Shown: positions 9,924-17,849 of the stretch, piece by piece
How the letters are laid out: every line of letters starts with the position of its first letter
How positions within the stretch are numbered: position 1 is the first letter of the stretch
Source of the DNA: Altererythrobacter sp. Root672
Lineage (GTDB): Bacteria; Pseudomonadota; Alphaproteobacteria; Sphingomonadales; Sphingomonadaceae
DNA: 64,000 nt
Assembly (NCBI RefSeq): GCF_001427865.1
Contig: NZ_LMHH01000001.1
Location: 1,488,001 to 1,552,000 of the forward strand
Reading direction: 5' to 3'
The notes under the pieces: model-generated
Told to the model about the DNA's origin: nothing
The model's input: the letters and a program-made list of their open reading frames with translations, nothing else
Databases searched by the model: none
Made by a program: the position numbers and the translations under genes

Positions 9924-10081
9924 CGCCACCTCCGCAAGCGCGGTTAGCAAGAGAGCATTAACCAAACGATACCGTCCGCCGAACTCTTCGCTCGTGGTTA
10001 GTAAAGCCTCAACGCTTGGCCGTTAGAACACGTGCTTGGCTCCACGGGCCACAGCTACGCTTGAGCGAAAAAGGAATTGGA

Positions 10082-11608
10082 ATGAGCGCTTTCGGCCGGA
10101 AAAACGGGGTTGCAGGAATGAGCCCCGGAGCTCGTCCGAGTTTCGGCGTGGCGCGGCCCATGAAGGGTGGCGCAGCGGTGCCGCGCGAGCCCGGCGGCGG
10201 GCAGCAGTTCCCGGCGGTTCCTAGCGAAATACCGAGCGGCGACACGGTTGCGCCCTCAGGTGGACCCAACCGCGAAGATGCGATGTCGCGCCTGGCGGAC
10301 CGGGCCAATGCGGCCGCTGGGTCCGGCACCTCCGAGGTCGGCGGCTTCGAGGCGTCGGTCCACAAGATCAAGGAGCAGGTGCTCCCCCGCTTGCTCGAAC
10401 GCGTCGACCCTGAAGCGGCCGCGACGCTGTCCAAGGATGAATTGTCGGAGGAATTCCGTCCGATCATCATGGAAGTGCTGACCGAGCTCAAGGTCACGCT
10501 CAACCGCCGCGAACAGTTCGCGCTGGAAAAGGTGCTGATCGACGAGTTGCTCGGCTTCGGTCCGCTCGAAGAACTGCTCGGCGATCCCGACATCTCCGAC
10601 ATCATGGTCAACGGACCGCTGCAGACTTACATCGAAAAGAAGGGCCGGCTGCAGATCGCACCGATCCAGTTCCGCGATGAAGCGCACTTGTTCCAGATCG
10701 CCCAACGCATCGTGAACCAGGTCGGCCGCCGCGTCGACCAGACCACGCCGCTGGCCGACGCCCGCCTCAAGGACGGCAGCCGCGTCAACGTGATCGTGCC
10801 GCCGCTTTCCTTGCGCGGTACTGCCATCTCGATTCGTAAGTTCTCCGAGAAGCCGATCACGATCGACATGCTCAAGGACTTCGGGTCGATGAGCGAGAAG
10901 ATGGCCACCGCCCTCAAGATCGCCGGCGCCACCCGCATGAACATCGTCATCTCCGGCGGTACCGGCTCGGGCAAGACGACCATGCTCAACGCCCTGTCGA
11001 AGATGATCGACCCGGGTGAACGCGTGCTGACGATCGAAGACGCGGCCGAGCTTCGCCTGCAGCAGCCGCACTGGCTGCCGCTCGAAACCCGTCCGCCGAA
11101 CCTCGAAGGCCAAGGCGCCATCACCATCGGCGACCTTGTGAAGAACGCCCTGCGTATGCGTCCTGACCGCATCATCCTGGGCGAAATTCGTGGCGCCGAG
11201 TGCTTCGATTTGCTCGCCGCCATGAACACCGGTCACGACGGTTCGATGTGTACGCTCCACGCCAACAGCCCGCGCGAATGCCTCGGCCGTATGGAAAACA
11301 TGATCCTGATGGGCGACATCAAGATCCCGAAGGAAGCCATCAGCCGCCAGATCGCGGAATCGGTCGACCTGATCGTACAGGTGAAGCGCCTCCGCGATGG
11401 TTCGCGCCGCACCACCAACATCACCGAGGTGATCGGCATGGAAGGCGACGTGATCGTCACCCAGGAACTGTTCGCGTTCGAGTATCTCGACGAGAGCGAA
11501 GACGGGAAGATCATCGGCGAATTCCGCGCCTCGGGCCTGCGCCCATACACGCTGGAAAAGGCGCGTCAGTTCGGGTTTGACCAGGCCTACCTCGAGGCCT
11601 GTCTGTAA
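10082..11608 (+). CDS. cpaF: CpaF/TadA-family pilus assembly ATPase
   Basis: Cytoplasmic secretion ATPase that powers Flp/Tad pilus assembly. It has 508 residues. An N-terminal 100-residue region rich in Gly, Pro and Ala precedes the conserved N-terminal domain (LLGFGPLEELL, DISDIMVNG). The Walker A loop GGTGSGKT is at residues 292-299, and the Asp box IRPDRIILGEIRG-like stretch (MRPDRIILGE) and HANSPRE follow. The ATG at 10082 has AAAGGAATTGG upstream; a TTG at 10016 is less likely. No other cpa/tad genes are in the window, so the pilus locus lies elsewhere or the gene has been separated. Confidence 0.9.
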   Translation: MSAFGRKNGVAGMSPGARPSFGVARPMKGGAAVPREPGGGQQFPAVPSEIPSGDTVAPSGGPNREDAMSRLADRANAAAGSGTSEVGGFEASVHKIKEQVLPRLLERVDPEAAATLSKDELSEEFRPIIMEVLTELKVTLNRREQFALEKVLIDELLGFGPLEELLGDPDISDIMVNGPLQTYIEKKGRLQIAPIQFRDEAHLFQIAQRIVNQVGRRVDQTTPLADARLKDGSRVNVIVPPLSLRGTAISIRKFSEKPITIDMLKDFGSMSEKMATALKIAGATRMNIVISGGTGSGKTTMLNALSKMIDPGERVLTIEDAAELRLQQPHWLPLETRPPNLEGQGAITIGDLVKNALRMRPDRIILGEIRGAECFDLLAAMNTGHDGSMCTLHANSPRECLGRMENMILMGDIKIPKEAISRQIAESVDLIVQVKRLRDGSRRTTNITEVIGMEGDVIVTQELFAFEYLDESEDGKIIGEFRASGLRPYTLEKARQFGFDQAYLEACL

Positions 11609-11613
11609 GATCA

Positions 11614-11834
11614 GATCCTCCCTGTGAGGCGTAGCCTCATGGGGAGGTGGCAGTCGCCGCAGGCAGCTGACGGAGGGGCAGGCGGACGCCCGCATGTGGT
11701 TCGACAGGCTCACCACGAACGGCCCTTGTACAAAAGAACTCCGTTCGTCCTGAGCTTGTCGAAGGACGCCAGCCCCTCCACCATCCGCTTCGCGGACGGT
11801 CCCCCTCCCCATCGCTGCGCGACAGGGAGGATCT
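11614..11834. repeat. Dispersed palindromic repeat, copy A (contains a second repeat)
   Basis: Begins with ATCCTCCC, includes the inner boxes GACGGAGGGG (about 11669-11678) and CCCCTCCACCA, and ends with GGGAGGAT. This is the same plan as the copies at 15219, 21166, 28155 and 61450. It starts six bases after the cpaF stop. A second inverted repeat is nested in its middle. Confidence 0.8.
11700..11767. repeat. Nested inverted repeat (TTCGACAGGCTCA / TGAGCTTGTCGAA type)
   Basis: Left arm TTCGACAGGCTCACCACGAA and right arm TTCGTCCTGAGCTTGTCGAA are approximate reverse complements around about 25 bases. This pattern is a familiar dispersed intergenic repeat of sphingomonads. Here it interrupts copy A of the other repeat family. 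Confidence 0.75.
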
Positions 11835-11836
11835 AG

Positions 11837-12067
11837 CTACCCAGCTAGCCACCCTTTCAGCGCCATCCAGATCAGGATCGCGCCGGGAAAGAAGCACAGG
11901 AAAAACAACGTGGTCCACGGCATACAGCCGACCGCGTCGACATGTCTGCGCTTTTGCCGTCGGCGCTCGCCCACGGCGGCGGCCAGCGACACCAACAGCA
12001 GGACGCCGCCCGCCATCCCCATGAGAGTCGCATCGCTGGCGAACAGCAGAAATTCGGGTTCGTGCAC
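11837..12067 (-). CDS. Small two-helix membrane protein
   Basis: Uncharacterised protein of about 76 residues with two hydrophobic segments (MGMAGGVLLLVSLAAA and TTLFFLCFFPGAILIWMAL) separated by a basic loop GERRRQKRR. The stop is firm; the start is not. A GTG at 12067 gives an N-terminus HEPEFLLF, and an ATG at 12022 would give 61 residues. Neither has a clear ribosome binding site. Coding is suggested by the clean helix-loop-helix pattern. It is divergent from the EamA gene at 12141. Function unknown. Confidence 0.55.
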   Translation of the reverse strand: MHEPEFLLFASDATLMGMAGGVLLLVSLAAAVGERRRQKRRHVDAVGCMPWTTLFFLCFFPGAILIWMALKGWLAG

Positions 12068-12140
12068 GGGCGCGATATGACCGGGCCAAGGCGCGTCGGC
12101 AACGCTTGATCGCCACCCGTATCGTCCTAAGGCGGATGCA

Positions 12141-13058
12141 ATGCACGCCGCCCCTGCCCATCGTCCTTTACTCGCCCTGCTGATCCGTCTCGGCGCCGTA
12201 GCCGGGCTGGCGACGATGTCGGCCCTGATCAAGCTGGCATCCGAGCGCGGCGTGCACTTGCTCGAAATCATGTTCTGGCGTCAGTTCCTGACCATTCCGG
12301 TCATGCTCGCGTGGGTCTGGGCGACCACCGGCGGCATTGGGAGCCTGGCGACCAATCGGCCCTGGGTGCATTTCCGGCGCGGGCTCTACGGAACCATCGG
12401 GATGGTTCTCAACTTCGGGGCGGTCATCATCCTCCCGCTCGCCGAGGCGACCACGCTGAACTTCACCGTACCGATCTGGGCGGTGCTGCTCTCGATCGTT
12501 CTGCTCAAGGAAAAGGTCGGGCTCTGGCGCTGGTCGGCAGTCGCTTTGGGCTTCATCGGCATCGTCGTGATCGCACAACCGGGGAGCGGGCATTTCCCAC
12601 TCTACGGAGCGCTTGTGGGCCTGGGCGCGGCTTTCATGATCGCCTTGATTTCGATCCAGATCGCCGACCTCAACAAGACCGACAAGCCGCTGACCATCGT
12701 GTTCTACTTCGCGCTGTTCAGTGCCCCGCTGACGGCCCTTGCCCTGCCCTTCGTCATGACTAGCCACGATTCAACCGAGTGGCTGCTCTTGGCCGGGATC
12801 GGCGTGACCGGGCTGGTCGGCCAGCTCCTGCTAACTGCCGCTTTGCGCTTCGGCAAAGTCGCCAGCGTGATCGTGATGGACTACTCGGCGCTGTTCTGGG
12901 CGACCCTCTACGGTTCGCTACTGTTCGGCGTGCTGCCGCCCGCCAGTACCTGGTTCGGTGCGCCGCTGATCGTGACCGCGGGCCTGATAATTGCTTGGCG
13001 TGAACACCGGTTCGCCAAGACGCTCCGACGCGAAGCGGCTCCCCTGGAGGGAACATAA
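12141..13058 (+). CDS. EamA/DMT-superfamily transporter
   Basis: Second drug/metabolite-type carrier of the window (305 residues, ten hydrophobic segments in two EamA halves). Family marks are AEATTLNFTVPIWAVLLSI with LLKEK in the first half and DYSALFWATLYG in the second. It is not closely similar to the 1884-2780 transporter beyond the fold. The short basic tail WREHRFAKTLRRE is cytoplasmic. Substrate unknown. An entericidin-like gene follows at 60 bases. Confidence 0.87.
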   Translation: MHAAPAHRPLLALLIRLGAVAGLATMSALIKLASERGVHLLEIMFWRQFLTIPVMLAWVWATTGGIGSLATNRPWVHFRRGLYGTIGMVLNFGAVIILPLAEATTLNFTVPIWAVLLSIVLLKEKVGLWRWSAVALGFIGIVVIAQPGSGHFPLYGALVGLGAAFMIALISIQIADLNKTDKPLTIVFYFALFSAPLTALALPFVMTSHDSTEWLLLAGIGVTGLVGQLLLTAALRFGKVASVIVMDYSALFWATLYGSLLFGVLPPASTWFGAPLIVTAGLIIAWREHRFAKTLRREAAPLEGT

Positions 13059-13118
13059 GGCGACACTAAGGGTTAGCCCCATCAAGAAGCACAAAAAGCT
13101 TCGAGAAGGAGTTGGGAT

Positions 13119-13247
13119 ATGGTTCGCAAGATCGCTCTTGCCTTGGGACTAGCTGCGTTCTCGCTCTCGATGGCCGCCTGCAACACCGTAAAGGGTGCCG
13201 GCCAGGACATTGAATCCGTCGGTCAGGCCGCGGATAACGAGATCTGA
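13119..13247 (+). CDS. Entericidin-like micro-lipoprotein
   Basis: A 42-residue protein that starts with a basic, hydrophobic signal (MVRKIALALG) and a lipobox SMAAC with the lipidated Cys at 21, then the EcnA/EcnB-type sequence NTVKGAGQDIESVGQAADN. Entericidins are small envelope lipoproteins of the EcnAB antidote/toxin family, common and usually unstudied in alphaproteobacteria. AAGGAG lies eight bases before the ATG, and a strong terminator follows, so it is probably expressed as its own short transcript. Confidence 0.88.
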   Translation: MVRKIALALGLAAFSLSMAACNTVKGAGQDIESVGQAADNEI

Positions 13248-13272
13248 GATAGCTTGGCCTGAGGGTCGCAAG

Positions 13273-13305
13273 GCGCCCGTCGGAGCAATCCGGCGGGCGC
13301 TTTTC
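13273..13305 (+). terminator. Terminator after the entericidin-like gene
   Basis: Twelve-base stem GCGCCCGTCGGA with TCCGGCGGGCGC (one mismatch), loop GCAA, then TTTTC. The T-run touches the 3' end of the convergent gene at 13305, so it may serve both strands. Confidence 0.88.
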
Positions 13306-14000
13306 TATGGGGCCGAAGCCACGCCCTCCAGCCGCCGCGCCTGGCGCAGGATCGCTGCGTGCTCGTGCACGAACTGCCCGGCCGCCTTTTCCCGAGAGCA
13401 CTGGATGGCCGCGGCGGCCACCAGCCGCGCATCGATCGAGCGATAGCGGGCGTTTCCGCCAAGCATGAACAAGTCGGTCAACGGTGCGGCGAGCATACCA
13501 AGCCGCTCCAGGGGACGCGCTTCTCCCTGGCGTTTTCCGCGCAGCAAGCCTGGGCGGAGAATATCCAACCGGCGGAAGCGGAGCTTGCCCACGGCCGCTT
13601 CCACTTCGCCCTTCACGCGCATGTAGAACGCCTTGGCGTTGGGGTTCGCCCCAACCGAGGATACCAACACGAAGTTCTCGACATTCGCCTCTCGCGCCGC
13701 CCTGGCAACCGACAGGACAAGGTCATGATCGACGGCGCGAAACGCCTCCTCGCTGCCCGCCTGCTTCATGGTCGTGCCTAGAGCACAAATCATCGCGTCC
13801 GGGGCGATCGCTGCCACGACAGCCGGCCATTCCCCTGGCTGAGCGACGAGCATCTCCATCCGCGCCCCACGCGGCATCGGCGCCTCGCGCCGCGCTAGCG
13901 CGACCACGCGCAACCAGGCCTCGTCCTTTGCCGCCTCCATCACGCGATTGCCGATGAGGCCCGAAGCGCCAGCAAGCAGGACGCGGCGCGGCTCAGACAT
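13305..14000 (-). CDS. NAD(P)-binding Rossmann protein (TIP30/epimerase-like)
   Basis: Short-chain dehydrogenase-like protein (231 residues) of the NAD(P)H-binding/HTATIP2-like family. The N-terminal dinucleotide loop is LLAGASGLIGNRV (G-x-x-G-x-x-G). The typical NmrA/TIP30 blocks ICALGTTMKQAGS, VDHDLVL and FVLVSSVGANPNAKAFYMRVKGEVE follow, and the Y-x3-K pair is in that last block. Substrate unknown. It overlaps the start region of the dGTPase-like gene stop by 8 bases (13993-14000), so the two are probably co-transcribed. Confidence 0.8.
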   Translation of the reverse strand: MSEPRRVLLAGASGLIGNRVMEAAKDEAWLRVVALARREAPMPRGARMEMLVAQPGEWPAVVAAIAPDAMICALGTTMKQAGSEEAFRAVDHDLVLSVARAAREANVENFVLVSSVGANPNAKAFYMRVKGEVEAAVGKLRFRRLDILRPGLLRGKRQGEARPLERLGMLAAPLTDLFMLGGNARYRSIDARLVAAAAIQCSREKAAGQFVHEHAAILRQARRLEGVASAP

Positions 14001-15153
14001 TGGACAGCCCTTCGGGTACGGTGCCGTAGATCTGGCGGTATTGCTCCATCGCGTAGCGGTCGGTCATTCCGGCGATGAAGTCGGCAATATGGCGGCTGCG
14101 GCCTGGCTCTTCTTCGGGGAGGCTTTCGCGCCAACTCTCTGGTAGGAGCGCTGGTTGCTGATGGTAACCGGCATAGAGCTTGGCGATGACCGTTCGCGCC
14201 CGCTCGGCGGTGGCCAGCTGCTCGTCGTGATAATAGAGGCGACGGTAGAGGAAGGCCTTCAGCTGTCGCTCCTGCGCGGCCATCGCCGGGGAAAGCGTTG
14301 CAAGCGCGCGGCCTGCGGCGCGGACTTCCTCGACCGAGCCAATGCCAGAAAGATTGGCACGCGTGGCTTCAAGCAGATCGTTGACCATCAATCCGATCTG
14401 GTCCCTCACCAGCTCGCGCAGGAGCACTTCGTGCGGCTGTCCGGGAAAGCGGGTTTCGACCGCACGCCAGTTGTCGGCCACGAAGTCGAGCTCGAGCAAC
14501 TCGTCGAGCGTGAGGTAACCCGACCGCAGGCCATCATCGATGTCGTGGTTGTCGTAGGCGATGTCGTCAGAGATCGCGGCGACTTGCGCTTCGAGCGAGG
14601 GCCAACGCGCAAGGTCGAGCGGATAGGCCGAGTCGAGTTCGGCCAAGGCCCAGCCCGGAGCCGTTACTGGCCCGTTGTGCTTCGCCAGGCCTTCGAGCAC
14701 CTCCCAGCTGAGGTTTAGGCCTGGAATGCCCGCGTAGGGGCAATTCAGGCGCATCAGGACACGCAAGGTGTTCTCGTTGTGGGCAAACCCCCCGCGCTTC
14801 TCAAGCGCGGCATCGAGGGCCTTTTCGCCGGGATGGCCGAACGGCGGGTGGCCGATATCGTGCGCCAGGCACAGCGCCTCGGTCAGGTCTTCGTCCAGCC
14901 CCAGCGCCCGCGCGATCACCCGGCCGATCTGCGCAACCTCGAGGCTGTGCGTCAGGCGGACGCGGAAGTGGTCGCCATCGGGGGCAATGAAGACCTGGGT
15001 TTTGCCGGCCAAGCGCCGGAAAGCGATCGAATGGATGATCCGGTCGCGGTCCCGCTGGAAAGCGCTGCGCGGCCCGCGGCTGCCCTCATGCCCCTGCTGG
15101 AATTCGCGTCCGCGCGAAGCGGCAGGATCGGCGGCGTAGGGCGCGCGGTTCAT
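13993..15153 (-). CDS. dGTP triphosphohydrolase-like HD protein
   Basis: HD-superfamily nucleotide hydrolase that removes triphosphate from dNTPs (386 residues, typical of the type-2 Dgt-like proteins). Metal-binding and catalytic residues are visible: H69 in RLTHSLEVAQIGR, the H98-D99 pair in AHDIGHPPFGHPGE, and the later D in ISDDIAYDNHDIDDGLR. The N-terminus has the conserved FRRLAGKTQVF. It likely controls dNTP pools. Repeat copy B lies just upstream of its start. Confidence 0.9.
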   Translation of the reverse strand: MNRAPYAADPAASRGREFQQGHEGSRGPRSAFQRDRDRIIHSIAFRRLAGKTQVFIAPDGDHFRVRLTHSLEVAQIGRVIARALGLDEDLTEALCLAHDIGHPPFGHPGEKALDAALEKRGGFAHNENTLRVLMRLNCPYAGIPGLNLSWEVLEGLAKHNGPVTAPGWALAELDSAYPLDLARWPSLEAQVAAISDDIAYDNHDIDDGLRSGYLTLDELLELDFVADNWRAVETRFPGQPHEVLLRELVRDQIGLMVNDLLEATRANLSGIGSVEEVRAAGRALATLSPAMAAQERQLKAFLYRRLYYHDEQLATAERARTVIAKLYAGYHQQPALLPESWRESLPEEEPGRSRHIADFIAGMTDRYAMEQYRQIYGTVPEGLSNV

Positions 15154-15218
15154 GGCTGGGGTGGCTAGACTTGCGCCCTGCGGTTTACAACCCGCTCAAA
15201 GCAAGGAAACCGAATGAA

Positions 15219-15353
15219 ATCCTCCTCGAGCTTGCTCGGGGAGGTGGCGCGCGACGAAGTCGCGTGACGGAGGGGTGAGCGGAACAACACAGCGCCCCTC
15301 CACCACCGCCTGCGGCGGCGGTCCCCCTCCCCGAGCGTGCTCGGGGAGGATTA
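15219..15353. repeat. Dispersed palindromic repeat, copy B
   Basis: Ends are inverted: TCCTCCTCGAGC at left and GCTCGGGGAGGAT at right. The inner boxes GACGGAGGGG and CCCCTCCACCA and a GGTCCCCCTCCCC block match copies A, D and E. The right end supplies the TAA stop of the racemase-like gene (15351-15353 read on the minus strand). Confidence 0.85.
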
Positions 15354-16040
15354 GCCCAGGATCCACTCCACCGCCTTCTCGGCATGGATCCGCGTGCTGT
15401 CGTAAATCGGCAGCACGTTGGCATCGACGTCGACCACCATCTCCAACTCGGTGCAGGCCAGCACGATCGCGTCGGCGCCTTCCTTTTCCTTCACCGTGAC
15501 CATGGTCTTGAGCTTGCGCTCGGCATCGCGCGTCGCCTTGCCGACCATCAGTTCGTCATAGATGATCCGGTCGAGTATCTCGACGTTGTCCAGGTCTGGC
15601 GGCAGCAGGTCGACGCCATGCGCCACCAGCCGGCGGCGGTAGAAGCTCTCGGTCATGACATTGCTGGTGCCGAACAGCGCGGCGCTCTTCACGCCATCCG
15701 CGCCCATCCGCTCGCCGACGCAATCGGCGATGTGGAGGATCGGAACCTGCACTGCCTCGGCAACGTGGTCGTACTCGCGGTGCATCGAGTTCGCCCCGAT
15801 GATGATTGCGGTCGCCCCGGCCTGCTCCAGCCGCCGGGCGGATTCGACCAGTACCCCGGCCGCGCGGTCCCAATCCGCTTCGTCATGCAGGGCGTAGAGC
15901 TGCGAGAAATCGAGGCTCTCGATCAGCAACGGCGCGCTGTGCCGCGCATCGGTGCGTTGCTGCACCTTGCGGTTGATGTGTTCGTAATAGGTGCGGGTAG
16001 AGACCCAGCTCATCCCCCCTATCAGCCCTAGCTTGCGCAA
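15351..16040 (-). CDS. Aspartate/glutamate racemase-family protein with one catalytic Cys
   Basis: Member of the Asp/Glu/hydantoin racemase superfamily, YgeA/RacX branch (229 residues; start GLIGGMSW is diagnostic). The second catalytic cysteine is present as C196 in LACTELE. The first, which precedes the NTMH-like stretch in active racemases (CTNTMH), is Gly82 here (IIGANSMH). Two-base racemisation therefore looks impossible; arylmalonate decarboxylases of the same superfamily also have Gly there. Products could be a decarboxylase, a lyase or an inactive relative. The start at 16040 lies 26 bases after pntB, at the end of the transhydrogenase operon. Confidence 0.82.
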   Translation of the reverse strand: MRKLGLIGGMSWVSTRTYYEHINRKVQQRTDARHSAPLLIESLDFSQLYALHDEADWDRAAGVLVESARRLEQAGATAIIIGANSMHREYDHVAEAVQVPILHIADCVGERMGADGVKSAALFGTSNVMTESFYRRRLVAHGVDLLPPDLDNVEILDRIIYDELMVGKATRDAERKLKTMVTVKEKEGADAIVLACTELEMVVDVDANVLPIYDSTRIHAEKAVEWILG

Positions 16041-16066
16041 CGCTTATTCCCTCACTTGCGCACCGG

Positions 16067-17542
16067 CTATTCCGCCAGCGCCTTGTTGATTTCTTCGACC
16101 ATCTTCTTGGCATCGGCCAGCAGCATCATCGTCTGGTCCATATAGAACACATCGTTGTCGACACCGGCATAGCCCACGCCGCCCATGCTGCGCTTGATGA
16201 ACATGACGGTCTTAGCCTTGTCCACATCGAACACTGGCATACCGTAAATCGGACTCGACTTGTCGGTCTTGGCTGCCGGATTGACCACGTCGTTGGCGCC
16301 GATGATGAAGGCGACGTCGGCCTGGGCGAACTCGCTGTTGATGTCCTCCAGCTCGAACACTTCGTCATAGGGCACGTTGGCTTCGGCCAGCAGCACGTTC
16401 ATGTGCCCCGGCATGCGGCCCGCGACCGGATGGATCGCGTACTTGACGCTGACGCCTTCCTTCTTGAGCAGGTCACCCATCTCGCGCAGCGCGTGCTGCG
16501 CCTGGGCCACGGCCATGCCGTAGCCGGGGATGATGATGACGCTCTCGGCCTGCTGGAGCATGAAGGCCGCGTCCGCTGCGCTGCCTTGCTTGTAGGGGCG
16601 CTGCTCCTTGGCTTCGCCGCCGGCAGAGCTAGATTCTGCGCCAAATCCGCCAGCTATCACACTGATAAAGCTACGATTCATTGCTCGGCACATGATGTAA
16701 CTAAGGATCGCGCCCGAGCTGCCGACCAACGCGCCCGTGATGATCATCGCGGTGTTGTGCAGCGTGAACCCCATCGCCGCCGCCGCCCAGCCGGAGTAGC
16801 TGTTGAGCATCGACACCACGACCGGCATGTCCGCCCCGCCGATCGGGATAATCAGCAGGAAACCGATCGCGAAGGCCAGGGCGACGACAATCCAGAACAG
16901 CATGTTCTCGCCTGGGCCCGCGTCCGGAGAGACGGCGAACAGCCCGGTCAGGATGACGATGGCCGCCAGGGTGCCGAGGTTGATCACATGCCGCGCAGGC
17001 AAAAGGATCGGCGCGCCCGACATGTTGCCGTTGAGCTTGGCGAAGGCGATTACCGAGCCGGAAAAGGTGATAGCGCCAATCGCCGCGCCGAGCGCCATCT
17101 CGATCCGGCTGACCGTCAGGATATTGCCATCGAGACCAAGGATGCCGAACGCTTCGGGATTAACGAAGGCCGCCGCCGCGACCAGCACTGCGGCCATGCC
17201 GACCAAAGAGTGGAACGCCGCCACGAGCTGCGGCATGGCGGTCATCTGGATGCGCCGGGCAATGACGAAGCCAATGGCGCCGCCAATAGCGATGGCACCC
17301 GCGATCTCCGCGACGCTGGCGATCTCGTGCGTGAGCAGCGTCGTCACGACCGCAATCAGCATGCCCGCCATACCGAAGCGGTTGCCGCGTTGGCTCGTCG
17401 ACGGCGAGGAAAGCCCACGCAGGGCCAGGATGAAGCACACGCCCGCGATGAGGTAGGCCAAAGCCACCCAAGGGTTCACCGCATGCACCGCGTCGGCCGC
17501 AATGCTGAGATCAGTCGTGTTGTCAGGAGGAAGAAGCGCCAC
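16067..17542 (-). CDS. pntB: NAD(P) transhydrogenase subunit beta
   Basis: Membrane and NADP(H)-binding subunit of proton-translocating transhydrogenase, which makes NADPH from NADH at the expense of the proton gradient. It has 491 residues. About nine hydrophobic segments come first, then the soluble domain III with the NADP loop PGYGMAVAQAQ and the conserved GANDVVNPAA stretch near the end. The frame is open further upstream, but the GTG at 17542 starts two bases after the pntAB stop with AGAAGGAA ahead of it, giving the expected N-terminus. Confidence 0.93.
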   Translation of the reverse strand: MALLPPDNTTDLSIAADAVHAVNPWVALAYLIAGVCFILALRGLSSPSTSQRGNRFGMAGMLIAVVTTLLTHEIASVAEIAGAIAIGGAIGFVIARRIQMTAMPQLVAAFHSLVGMAAVLVAAAAFVNPEAFGILGLDGNILTVSRIEMALGAAIGAITFSGSVIAFAKLNGNMSGAPILLPARHVINLGTLAAIVILTGLFAVSPDAGPGENMLFWIVVALAFAIGFLLIIPIGGADMPVVVSMLNSYSGWAAAAMGFTLHNTAMIITGALVGSSGAILSYIMCRAMNRSFISVIAGGFGAESSSAGGEAKEQRPYKQGSAADAAFMLQQAESVIIIPGYGMAVAQAQHALREMGDLLKKEGVSVKYAIHPVAGRMPGHMNVLLAEANVPYDEVFELEDINSEFAQADVAFIIGANDVVNPAAKTDKSSPIYGMPVFDVDKAKTVMFIKRSMGGVGYAGVDNDVFYMDQTMMLLADAKKMVEEINKALAE

Positions 17543-17544
17543 GC

Positions 17545-17826
17545 TCAGCGTTCCTTCTTCTTGTACATCGCCAGCATCCGCGCGGTAACCGCGAAGCCGC
17601 CGAAGATGTTGACGCTCGCCAGCACTACACCCGCCAGCCCGAGCCACTTGGCCACCGGATTACCCGAGGCTGCCGCCGCAATCAGCGCACCGACGATGAT
17701 CACCGAAGAGATCGCATTGGTCACCGCCATCAGCGGCGTATGCAGCGCGGGAGTGACCGACCAGACAACGTAATAGCCCACGAAGCAGGCCAGCACGAAG
17801 ATCGAGAGAATGGTGATGAAGTCCAC
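17545..17826 (-). CDS. pntAB: NAD(P) transhydrogenase subunit alpha, part 2
   Basis: Small membrane part of the split alpha subunit (93 residues, three TM helices; WSVTPALHTPLMAVTNAISS is the family signature). With PntB it forms the proton channel domain II. The tail MYKKKER encodes the Shine-Dalgarno of pntB. In this genome it is separated from pntAA by a VOC-family gene, where the two are usually adjacent. Confidence 0.93.
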   Translation of the reverse strand: MDFITILSIFVLACFVGYYVVWSVTPALHTPLMAVTNAISSVIIVGALIAAAASGNPVAKWLGLAGVVLASVNIFGGFAVTARMLAMYKKKER

Positions 17827-17849
17827 TTAAGTCGCCCCCCTTTCGAGCC

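Noticed and set aside
10256-11812. 518-residue minus-strand frame opposite cpaF
   Set aside because: Frame opened by codon bias of cpaF; rich in His, Arg and Asp with no recognisable domain.
11624-11836. 70-residue plus-strand frame after cpaF
   Set aside because: Lies wholly in repeat copy A and its nested repeat; no ribosome site.
11614-15353. CRISPR-like interpretation of the recurring repeat
   Set aside because: Copies are kilobases apart, palindromic and gene-terminal; no regular spacers and no cas genes.
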